Shown one piece after another: positions 1 to 6,020 of a DNA stretch of 13,178 nucleotides; within the stretch, counting starts at the first letter, position 1; each line of letters opens with the position of its first letter. Both the position numbers and the translations under genes were made by a program. The notes beneath the pieces were generated by a model, which had not been told where the DNA came from, did no database searches, and saw only the letters and a list, made by a program, of their open reading frames with translations. The DNA comes from a bacterium (lineage in GTDB: Bacteria > Bacillota > Clostridia > Oscillospirales > CAG-272): the NCBI GenBank assembly GCA_004558975.1, contig SFZB01000032.1, positions 1 to 13,178 on the forward strand, in the 5' to 3' direction.

Positions 1-959
1 CCGCCGATCGTGAGCAGGTCGGGGTGAACGACATTGACACCCGCCTGCATGACGCCCTCGAAGTTCTCCGCGAGGAAGATGTCCTCCCCCGTGCAGAGCG
101 GAACGCAGGCGTTTGCCGCGAACTTCCGCAGGTGCTCCGTTTTTTGCCACGGTGCCAGGTCTTCCATCCACGCGATGTTGTATTTCTCCAGCCGCCTTGC
201 AAAGCGGATTGCGTCCTCGATCGCGACATGACCGAAATGGTCGATCGCGAGCGGCACCTCGTAGCCAATGACGCCGCGGACTTCCCGCACATAATTCTCG
301 AGATAGTCCAGCCCCTTTTCCGTGATATGGATCCCCGTCGCGTAATGCGGCACGGTGAAGATCTGATAGTTCTTCCCGAACATGAGGGACTTATCGATCG
401 AGCCGGACTGGTGGCAGATCGCCTTCATGTTGTATTTCCGATAATCCTCGATCAGCCCCAGCGGCGCGTTCAGCGTACCGGGCTCGTCATAGAGCAGTTC
501 GATCCCGAGATCCATCTTGAGGAACGTGAAGCCCTGCTCCATCCGCTTTTTGAGCGCGAGCCCCATATCGTGCCCGGTGTGTTTGCCGTCCACGTCGGTA
601 TCGCAGTAGATACGCACCTCGTCGCGCCATTTACCGCCGAGCAACTGGTAGACGGGGATTCCGTAGAACTTACCGATAATGTCCCAGAGCGCAATCTCGA
701 TGCCGGACACGCCGCCGCCCTGGCGGGAGTGACCGCCGAACTGTTTAATCCGATGGAAGATTTTCTCGACGTTCAGCGGATTTTCACCGATGATTCTGGA
801 TTTGAGCATTTTGGCATACGTAGCGCTCGACGCGTCACGCACTTCGCCGTAGCCGACGATGCCGGCATTGGTATAGAGTTTCAAAAGAATCATGTGTTTC
901 GGGAGCCCGTCAATGTCCGCCACCCGCAGGTCTGTGATTTTCAGTTCGTCCGCACGCAT
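1..959 (-). CDS. MR/MLE (enolase superfamily) sugar-acid dehydratase-like protein, C-terminus cut by window edge
   Basis: The minus-strand frame stays open from an ATG at 957-959 to the left edge, giving 319 residues. An AACGGAG ribosome site lies 9 bases upstream of the ATG. Residues 81-93 carry the MR/MLE N-terminal signature GVSGIEIALWD, followed by a LLGGKWRDEV segment. The barrel motif LKMD is at 147-150. Three metal ligands can be read: D240 (in IDHFGH), E266 (in WMEDL) and E292 (in TGEDI). The spacing D-26-E-26-E is the one known in mandelate racemase and galactonate dehydratase. The final residues HPDLLTIGG are the usual strand before the catalytic His/Asp, which lie off the window. 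Such enzymes abstract an alpha-proton from a carboxylate substrate with Mg2+, usually dehydrating a sugar acid in the cytoplasm. About 90 residues separate the KxD motif from D240, longer than in mandelate racemase. The family is certain; the substrate is unknown. The gene is divergent from an AraC regulator. Confidence 0.93.
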   Translation of the reverse strand, partial: MRADELKITDLRVADIDGLPKHMILLKLYTNAGIVGYGEVRDASSATYAKMLKSRIIGENPLNVEKIFHRIKQFGGHSRQGGGVSGIEIALWDIIGKFYGIPVYQLLGGKWRDEVRIYCDTDVDGKHTGHDMGLALKKRMEQGFTFLKMDLGIELLYDEPGTLNAPLGLIEDYRKYNMKAICHQSGSIDKSLMFGKNYQIFTVPHYATGIHITEKGLDYLENYVREVRGVIGYEVPLAIDHFGHVAIEDAIRFARRLEKYNIAWMEDLAPWQKTEHLRKFAANACVPLCTGEDIFLAENFEGVMQAGVNVVHPDLLTIG

Positions 960-1009
960 AAATGCTAACTCCGTTTCTTCGTTCCGGCGTATGTCCCCGC
1001 TGTCTCCGG

Positions 1010-1203
1010 TTGCAAACAATCCGTGCACGCCCCTTGCACCTCCCGCCGACTTGTGTTATACTCACAGGAGAAAATGCAAAAACGCGTATTCCGACTGTCC
1101 GCCCCCCCTTTTAAGGGGAAGCCGCCGCTGATTGGTTCTGCCTTTATGGTATCGGAACCGACGGGGCGGGTCAACAATTATCTTGCCGTATTTGCAAACA
1201 ATC
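1010..1203. repeat. Pair of 12-bp direct repeats flanking the divergent promoter region
   Basis: TTGCAAACAATC occurs exactly at 1010-1021 and again at 1192-1203, 182 bp apart. One copy lies about 50 bp upstream of the dehydratase start codon. The other abuts the ribosome site of the AraC gene. AraC-type regulators commonly bind direct repeats, so these are candidate operators for cross- and auto-regulation. The exact match is seen; the binding role is inferred. Confidence 0.5.
1034..1062 (+). promoter_or_regulatory. Sigma-70-type promoter upstream of the AraC-family gene
   Basis: A TTGCAC -35 box (1034-1039) is followed by a 17-bp spacer and a TATACT -10 box (1057-1062). A TGT immediately before the -10 gives an extended -10 element. 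Transcription would begin near 1069 and leave a leader of about 150 nt before the ATG at 1220. That leader contains the near-palindrome CCCCTTTTAAGGGG at 1105-1118. Confidence 0.65.
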
Positions 1204-1219
1204 TTGCGGAGGCTCTCCA

Positions 1220-2131
1220 ATGGCGCATGAATCCATCGCGACGGTCAACGACCGGTACGGAAATCAGATCTTCCGGTTATACGAATCCGCGGCGCCCGCC
1301 GGACTGCGACAGAAGCGCAATCACCGGCACGCGGAGTTCGAAGTCTCCCTTATCCTTTCGGGGAGCGGCTGTTACAGCACCGCCGGGGGCGAGGTCGATA
1401 TAGGAGAGGGCGACGTCTTTCTCTTCTCCTCCAACGAATATCACAACATCGTTCGCGTGGACGACGGGAGCGACGGTGCGGGCATACGGATCCTCAACGT
1501 ACACTTCCTGCCCGGCTTTCTCTCGGGCGGCGGGACGGCATCGGACAACCTCTACATGAACGTATTTCTCTGCCGTACACCCGATTTCCGCAACCGGCTC
1601 GACCGGAATCAGCCGGCGCTCGATGAAGTGCGGCAGTTGCTCCTGCGCCTGCGCGACGAATGTCAGCGAAAAGAAGTCTGCTATGTAACCGAGGCGCAAC
1701 ATCTCTTAACGGCGGCGCTGATTACAATCCTGCGTCGTTTCGGCTATGCCGATCTATCCCGCTCCGCCCTGCCGGAAGCCGATTCCATGGACGATCTGCA
1801 AAGAGCGCTCTCCTATATCAATGCGAACTACACGGGCGACATCTCGCTCGACGCGATCGCCGGCGCCGTGAATCAATCGCGTTTCCGCTTCGCCAAAGCG
1901 TTCCGCGCCGCCTACAACATGACGACGTGGGATTACATCAATATCCGCCGCATTGAGCGGGCGCGCGAACTACTCGCGGGGACGAACGACACCGTCCTCG
2001 CCGTCGCGACGGCGTGCGGCTACAACAACACGGCGAACTTCAACCGTATTTTTCGGAAAATCACCGGTATTACCCCGCACGAATACCGCGCCTCGCACCG
2101 CACTGAGCGCGGCGGCGCGCCGAATGCCTAA
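1220..2131 (+). CDS. AraC-family transcriptional regulator with N-terminal cupin sensor domain
   Basis: This 303-residue cytoplasmic DNA-binding protein starts at ATG 1220, with GGAGG seven bases upstream. The N-terminal half (about 30-100) looks like an AraC cupin ligand-binding domain: NHRHAEFE at 34-41 is the typical H-x-H-xxx-E motif, followed by a beta-rich stretch with FLFSSNEYH. The C-terminal third (about 190-292) holds two helix-turn-helix units. The first is at about 208-229. The second is at about 258-280, in the segment VATACGYNNTANFNRIFRK, and is followed by the family signature TGITPHEYR. Length matches the family. Members usually bind a sugar or sugar-derived ligand and activate adjacent catabolic genes. 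The gene is divergent from the dehydratase, a likely target, and ends 36 bp before an intrinsic terminator. The ligand cannot be read from sequence. Confidence 0.95.
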   Translation: MAHESIATVNDRYGNQIFRLYESAAPAGLRQKRNHRHAEFEVSLILSGSGCYSTAGGEVDIGEGDVFLFSSNEYHNIVRVDDGSDGAGIRILNVHFLPGFLSGGGTASDNLYMNVFLCRTPDFRNRLDRNQPALDEVRQLLLRLRDECQRKEVCYVTEAQHLLTAALITILRRFGYADLSRSALPEADSMDDLQRALSYINANYTGDISLDAIAGAVNQSRFRFAKAFRAAYNMTTWDYINIRRIERARELLAGTNDTVLAVATACGYNNTANFNRIFRKITGITPHEYRASHRTERGGAPNA

Positions 2132-2167
2132 TCTCAAAAACGGCGCAGAGACTCCGAAAAATCATTT

Positions 2168-2204
2168 CCCCCGTTGCTTTTTGTGAGGCAACGGGGGTTT
2201 CTTA
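2168..2204 (+). terminator. Rho-independent terminator of the AraC-family gene
   Basis: Perfect 10-bp stem CCCCCGTTGC (2168-2177) and GCAACGGGGG (2188-2197) with a 10-nt loop, followed by TTTCTT. It lies 36 bp after the AraC stop codon. On the minus strand a TTTTT run follows several bases later, so it may also weakly stop transcription coming from the opposite side. Confidence 0.9.
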
Positions 2205-2227
2205 TGTCGCGGCGGGATAAAAAGGGC

Positions 2228-2311
2228 GGTTGTGTAGGTGGCAAGGGCGGTTGTGTAGGCGGCAAGGACGGTTGTGTAGGCGGCAAGGACGGTTGTGTAG
2301 GTGGCAAGGAC
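2228..2311. repeat. Four tandem copies of a 21-bp unit
   Basis: Four head-to-tail 21-bp units begin at 2228, 2249, 2270 and 2291. Each starts with GGTTGTGTAGG and ends with GGCAAGG(A or G)C. Units 2 and 3 are identical. The only variable sites are T/C at unit position 12 and G/A at position 20. The array stops abruptly at 2312. It lies between the AraC terminator and the stop codon of the converging membrane-protein remnant. It has no spacers, so it is not a CRISPR. Read in one plus frame it would encode a Gly/Cys/Lys heptad, but no credible gene is built on it. Confidence 0.92.
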
Positions 2312-2321
2312 GCCTGTCGGG

Positions 2322-2911
2322 TCAGTCGCTGCGCTCCGCCCCCGCGTCGTTTTCCTCGCCCGGGGCGTTTCCCTCGGTCGTGGCGTCTCCCTCGCTCGGG
2401 GCGTCGCTACTCGCGGCGGGCGTCTCCGAGGTGGTATCGGGCGGGAGCGGGTGCAGACCGCGACGCCGGGTCCCGGGATAGGTCTCCCGGTTGATCGTGC
2501 GGTCGAAGAGGTGGGAGGCATAGAGCAACCACATCATGGCGAGCGGAACGATCCCGAAGAGCGCAAACAGGATCAGCAACGGATAACGGACAATGGCGGG
2601 AGCGAACGTCAGCGCGGCAAAGAGCGGGAGCGCCGTCGCGAGGACAAGGAGGAGGGTCATGGGGAGCGAGCGTAGGTAGTGCAGAACGCCGTTCCGTACC
2701 CCGCCGAACACGCTGACCTTTATCGTACACGTTCCGGAGCAGAGTCCACGCCGCGACGGGCAGAACCAGCGTGAGATACACGCCGAAGAGCAGGTAGGTG
2801 ACGACCGACCCGGAGAGCGAGCCGATGAAGAGCCGCACGGCGGCGGTAAACAAGGCGATGAGAGCGAAGGTCGCTCCGAAACCCGCGACGGAAGTCGTCG
2901 CCGAAAAGCTT
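2322..2911 (-). pseudogene. Broken small integral membrane protein gene (frameshifted, no start codon)
   Basis: Hydrophobic protein sequence is split over frames. About 2709-2880 encodes ATFALIALFTAAVRLFIG, then TYLLFGVYLTLVLPVAAWTLLRNVYDKG. The sequence then continues in another frame from about 2717 to the TGA at 2322, with GGVRNGVLHYLRSLPMTLL, further membrane segments, and HLFDRTINRETYPG followed by a Ser/Glu/Ala-rich acidic tail. Joining them needs a skipped base near 2715-2725. A second shift near 2880 may connect a short N-terminal piece, KLFGDDFRRGF. That piece would start at 2909-2911, where an AAG sits two bases after GGAGAGGAG in place of an ATG. The layout of about four helices resembles small YesL/DUF624-like membrane proteins, but the family is not secure. 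It lies 130 bp downstream of the response regulator, in the same direction. It could be true decay or sequence error. Confidence 0.6.
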
Positions 2912-3042
2912 GGCTCCTCTCCGTTCGATTCTATTTGGTACGTGTGATTCTATATTTGCGGTTTGTTTCGTATTCCCCGTTTTGCGTTGCTTACGTCTCG
3001 TCGTTTTGTCGCCGCCCCTCCGCCGTCGGTCTTGCGGCAATC

Positions 3043-3867
3043 TTACGGAGCGTCCGTCGGGGAGAGGGCAGATTCCGTCGGTAGGGAGGCGGCAAGAGCG
3101 CAAAGCCCGTTCTCCCGCTCGGTCGACCACTCATAGGGGCGCAGATACTCCCCGCCGAACTTGACCCCCTCCCTACCGTCTAGGAAGTCCCAGAGGTCGC
3201 AGGCGCAATACCGCGTTTTGAGCGCGAGGCGCGCGCGGCGGACGTCGATGATATGGGCGATATGGTATTTCTGGAGTGTCAGGCGCAGGCGGCACACCGC
3301 GTCCCGGTAGAGTTTCTTCGCCAGCTCCACCTGTTTCTCCGGCCAGAGGCAGGCAATCGCCTCCTCCATGGTCACGGTGCCGCCGCGCCTGTCCACGAGA
3401 AGCGCGAGCAGCTCTTTACTCTTCGCGCGGGTAAAATCCACCGGGCGGTCGCCGATGAAGCAATCGAAGTGAGAAAACGTGCGGAACGTCACGGTGGTGC
3501 CCGCCGCGTTCACGATCCCCGCAAGAATGCTGTTGAGCCGCACGGCGTCATAGGGTTTATAGCAGAAGTCATAGAGGTTCTCACCGATCCTCGCGCGGAT
3601 CTCTTCGATATTCTGCGCGTAGCCGGTGATAAATACAATCTTGATGTCCGGGCAAATGGCGATGAACTTCTCCGCAAGGTCGATGCCGCTGATCTTCGGC
3701 ATAACGATGTCGAGGAACACGGCGGCGACGTCGTGGGTCGCAGCGAACTCCAACGCCTCCTCCACCTGCGTGGTGAACAGGTTCGCCGTCACGGACGCGT
3801 TGTCGAGGAGGTGCCCGGCAAACGTGAGCAAAGGCGCTTTTTCATCGTCAATGACAATAATATTCAT
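3043..3867 (-). CDS. Response regulator with receiver domain and SARP-like winged-helix DNA-binding domain
   Basis: This 274-residue protein is read from the ATG at 3867, with AAGGAG eight bases upstream. An in-frame GTG at 3876 would sit on the ribosome site and is rejected. Residues 1-115 form a receiver domain: acidic pair D7-D8, phospho-acceptor D53 in VFLDIVMP, T81 in FITGYA, and K104 in YKPY. Residues about 122-230 resemble the OmpR/SARP winged helix, with the RAKSKELLALLVDRRGG and ACLWPE motifs followed by a helical YRDAVCRLRLTLQKY segment. A full bacterial transcriptional activation domain is not present. The start lies 5 bp after the kinase stop, so the two genes are almost certainly cotranscribed. 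It should be phosphorylated by that kinase and bind DNA. The divergent LRR lipoprotein promoter is the obvious candidate target, but this is inference. Confidence 0.93.
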   Translation of the reverse strand: MNIIVIDDEKAPLLTFAGHLLDNASVTANLFTTQVEEALEFAATHDVAAVFLDIVMPKISGIDLAEKFIAICPDIKIVFITGYAQNIEEIRARIGENLYDFCYKPYDAVRLNSILAGIVNAAGTTVTFRTFSHFDCFIGDRPVDFTRAKSKELLALLVDRRGGTVTMEEAIACLWPEKQVELAKKLYRDAVCRLRLTLQKYHIAHIIDVRRARLALKTRYCACDLWDFLDGREGVKFGGEYLRPYEWSTERENGLCALAASLPTESALSPTDAP

Positions 3868-3872
3868 CGGTG

Positions 3873-5780
3873 TCACTCCTTGCGTGTTTGTTTCTGCCGT
3901 TCTTTCGGGAAGCGGATCGTGACCTGCGTTCCCTCACCGGGGGCACTCCTGATACGGACGGTGGCGCCCGACAGAAGGCGCAGGCGCTCGCAGGCGTTCT
4001 TCAATCCGACAGACTTCCCCGCCACGTGACGGGGGTCAAATCCCACACCGTTATCGTTGACCTCCGCGACATAAAACCGCTCCGTCTCATAAGTGATAAT
4101 CTCGATATACCCGTCCGTGACTTCATCGAGCCTCGCGTGCTTGAACGCATTCTCGACGAACGGCTGGAGACTCAGCGGCGGCAGGTAAAACACCGTGTCC
4201 ATGCAGTCAAGCAGTACCATGACCGGCGATGCCCTGCGCATATTCTCCAGTTCCGCGTAACTGTTGATATTCTCGAGTTCCGCGAGGAACGGCACCGTCT
4301 CCTCCGATGCGGAATCGGCGTTCGCGCGCAGATACTGGCTGAACATACCGAGCGCTTCGTTCCCGAGGGCGAGATCGCGCTCATACGCCGCCTGAATATT
4401 GGTGAGCGTATTGAAAATGAAGTGCGGGCGGATCTGCGCACGGAGCGTCTCCGCCTTCACCGCGATGAACTCCCGTTCCATTTCCTTGGCGCGATAGAGT
4501 TTCTTAAAGTTCTCTACCGAATAGCGGCGGTAAAGGACGATAACACTGAGGATCACGGGGATCATCACGTAGGCGAGGCTCTGCTCCATGCCCGAGATCG
4601 TCAGATTCAAAAGGTCGAATGCCGTGCAGATCATCACGTTCCCGATACTGATGAGGAACAGCCCGTACAGCACCGCCCAAATGCCCGTCTCCTGCCAATG
4701 CGTGACGAGAGAAAACAGGAAAAACGGCAGGCAGGCAACGACGAGGAGCGGCGCGACGACCTGCGCGAAGGTACCGTAAAGAATGATGTACAAAAATGTC
4801 GCGACCGCGCAGATGCCGCCCGTGAGCGAAAGTGCAAGTTTCACACGCCCGATGAACCCGCGGCAAATGAAATGATAGAGGACGGCAAAGACAAGCAGGA
4901 TGTCGCCCGCAAAGTTGACGTCCATAATGCAGTTGTAAATGTACAGCCGCATGAAAGACATGAGCCGCCAGAACACGGAGACGGAAAAGACGGTCAGGAG
5001 CAAAACCGCGCACATGATGAGGGCAAACGACAGATCGCGCCGGGCGGACGGGAGCCCCAGATTGATGAGGAACGAGAAGATAAAGAGCGCCATCATCAGC
5101 CCGAGGAGGATAAATCCGATGTTCCCGGTGAGGAACGGGGACGCCGGCAGTGTCCCCGTCGTGGAGATCGCGAGGCGCGCCGGTGAGGTCAGCCCGCCTG
5201 CCCGGCAGGAAGAAACCTCGAAAACCACTTCGAGCGGCTCCTCGTCCGTGACGGTGTAGATACGCGTCTCCTCGGCTTCCCCGTTCGAGCGGCACTCGCC
5301 CGTGCGGGCGCGCGTACCGTAGGAGTAGACCTCCTCGCCGTTGACGAAAATGAAAAGACCGCCAATAAAGTTGTTATTGAAGAAGTAGATGGGTGTGCCG
5401 ACCGGGAGCCCGTGGATATACACGCGGTAAGAAGCGTAGCCGCGATTCGTCAGGCGCTCGCCCCCCAGAACCGTATCCCGATAGTGGTGCGGCACCGTCA
5501 CGACGGCGTCCGGCTCACCCTCGTCGCCGTCGGTGACGATCCACCGATTATAGAAAAACTCATACTCGCCCTGCATATGCTGTTTCACATAGCGGTTCTC
5601 CGTCCCGTAACCCGTGAAATCCAGAACGCAGTTCTCGATATCGGGCAGTCCCTGCTTCGAGTTCATGTTCCCGTTGCTGACGACGAGCCCCGTCGCCATC
5701 GCCCCGAAGCACAGGAAAGCGACAAGGACGGTGAGAAAGGCGGCGACCGTCGGTTTTCTCTCTGCATGGATCGGTGGCAT
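3873..5780 (-). CDS. Sensor histidine kinase with extracellular jelly-roll-like domain, seven-TM region and His_kinase/HATPase output
   Basis: This 635-residue protein starts at ATG 5778-5780, preceded by a GGAGGGGGAGAG ribosome site. A longer TTG start at 5873 would fall inside the -35 box. A signal-anchor helix is at about 11-32. An extracellular beta-rich region (about 45-215) contains NRGYASYRVYIHGLP and IFVNGEEVYSYG, resembling 7TMR-DISMED2-like carbohydrate-binding jelly rolls. About seven membrane helices follow (about 218-417). Residues 440-465 carry the phospho-acceptor motif with H453 in QIRPHFIFN, typical of PF06580 (LytS-like) kinases. The ATPase domain has the N box with N544 in PFVENAFKHA, the G1 box DNGVGF at 577-582, and the SVGLKN motif. 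It probably senses an external ligand, possibly a glycan, and phosphorylates the adjacent regulator. The ligand is not determinable. Architecture, length and motifs are intact. Confidence 0.95.
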   Translation of the reverse strand: MPPIHAERKPTVAAFLTVLVAFLCFGAMATGLVVSNGNMNSKQGLPDIENCVLDFTGYGTENRYVKQHMQGEYEFFYNRWIVTDGDEGEPDAVVTVPHHYRDTVLGGERLTNRGYASYRVYIHGLPVGTPIYFFNNNFIGGLFIFVNGEEVYSYGTRARTGECRSNGEAEETRIYTVTDEEPLEVVFEVSSCRAGGLTSPARLAISTTGTLPASPFLTGNIGFILLGLMMALFIFSFLINLGLPSARRDLSFALIMCAVLLLTVFSVSVFWRLMSFMRLYIYNCIMDVNFAGDILLVFAVLYHFICRGFIGRVKLALSLTGGICAVATFLYIILYGTFAQVVAPLLVVACLPFFLFSLVTHWQETGIWAVLYGLFLISIGNVMICTAFDLLNLTISGMEQSLAYVMIPVILSVIVLYRRYSVENFKKLYRAKEMEREFIAVKAETLRAQIRPHFIFNTLTNIQAAYERDLALGNEALGMFSQYLRANADSASEETVPFLAELENINSYAELENMRRASPVMVLLDCMDTVFYLPPLSLQPFVENAFKHARLDEVTDGYIEIITYETERFYVAEVNDNGVGFDPRHVAGKSVGLKNACERLRLLSGATVRIRSAPGEGTQVTIRFPKERQKQTRKE

Positions 5781-5844
5781 CCGTCTCTCCCCCTCCCGCC
5801 AAAGCGATGGACGCCGACCGTGCGAGCGGCGTCCGTTTATTTGT

Positions 5845-5873
5845 ACCATAGCAAAAAAGCAAGGGAATGTCAA
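5845..5873 (-). promoter_or_regulatory. Promoter of the kinase/regulator operon
   Basis: On the minus strand, a perfect TTGACA (5873-5868), a 17-bp spacer and TATGGT (5850-5845) form a near-consensus sigma-70-type promoter. Transcription should begin near 5838, about 57 nt before the chosen kinase ATG. This supports the shorter kinase start. Confidence 0.8.
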
Positions 5874-5905
5874 CCTTTCTTAGCAAAAAATATGACAATT
5901 TTTGC
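5849..5905. promoter_or_regulatory. Candidate operator repeats in the kinase/lipoprotein divergent region
   Basis: TAGCAAAAAA occurs exactly at 5849-5858 and 5881-5890, 32 bp apart, or about three helical turns. The two copies bracket the kinase promoter. The second copy also forms an inverted repeat with TTTTTGC at 5899-5905, with a 9-bp centre. TGACAA is repeated at 5893-5898 and 5909-5914. These could bind the neighbouring response regulator, but A-tract repeats can also arise by chance or act through DNA curvature. Confidence 0.4.
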
Positions 5906-5946
5906 AGGTGACAAGTGATATTCACGCTTTGTTGGCACTATTTGTT

Positions 5947-5952
5947 TATAAT
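5947..5952 (+). promoter_or_regulatory. -10 box of the LRR lipoprotein promoter, -35 weak or absent
   Basis: A perfect TATAAT lies 69 bp before the lipoprotein ATG. No good -35 hexamer is found 16-18 bp upstream. Promoters of this form often need an activator bound near -35, which would suit control by the adjacent response regulator. Confidence 0.5.
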
Positions 5953-5966
5953 GGACTTGATTACCG

Positions 5967-5999
5967 CCCGCGGATCGCTCGCGGGAAACCGAAATCGGT
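5967..5999 (+). other. Two small hairpins in the lipoprotein 5' leader
   Basis: CCCGCG (5967-5972) pairs with CGCGGG (5980-5985) across a 7-nt loop. ACCG (5988-5991) pairs with CGGT (5996-5999) across AAAT. Both lie between the predicted transcription start and the AAAGGAG ribosome site. They may stabilise the mRNA 5' end; no known riboswitch is recognised. Confidence 0.35.
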
Positions 6000-6020
6000 C
6001 TTGCAAAGGAGTATCTCATC

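Noticed and set aside
24..968. 314-residue plus-strand open frame over the dehydratase
   Set aside because: It is exactly antisense to a clear MR/MLE protein with all metal ligands; its translation is low-complexity and lacks a recognisable domain.
1066..1219. Leader peptide starting ATG at 1074 after AGGAG
   Set aside because: The spacing from AGGAG to ATG is only 3 bases, the predicted transcript begins inside AGGAG, and the frame runs without a stop into the AraC gene.
2228..2311. CRISPR array
   Set aside because: The 21-bp units are contiguous with no unique spacers, and no cas genes are nearby.
2204..2494. Plus-strand Cys/Gly/Lys heptad peptide encoded by the 21-bp repeats, considered as a small metal-binding protein
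   Set aside because: The start codon lies in the tail of the terminator with no proper ribosome site. After the repeats the sequence becomes Arg/Pro-rich antisense of the membrane-protein remnant.
3868..3876. GTG start for the response regulator overlapping the kinase stop
   Set aside because: AAGGAG would be one base from the GTG; the ATG at 3867 has optimal spacing and gives a normal receiver-domain N-terminus.
3870..5186. 438-residue plus-strand open frame over the kinase
   Set aside because: Its translation is rich in Arg/Glu/His and antisense to the conserved kinase core; it is a product of GC-rich codon bias.
5781..5873. Upstream TTG start for the kinase adding 31 residues
   Set aside because: The TTG is part of the TTGACA -35 box of the operon promoter and has no ribosome site; ATG 5780 has a good one.
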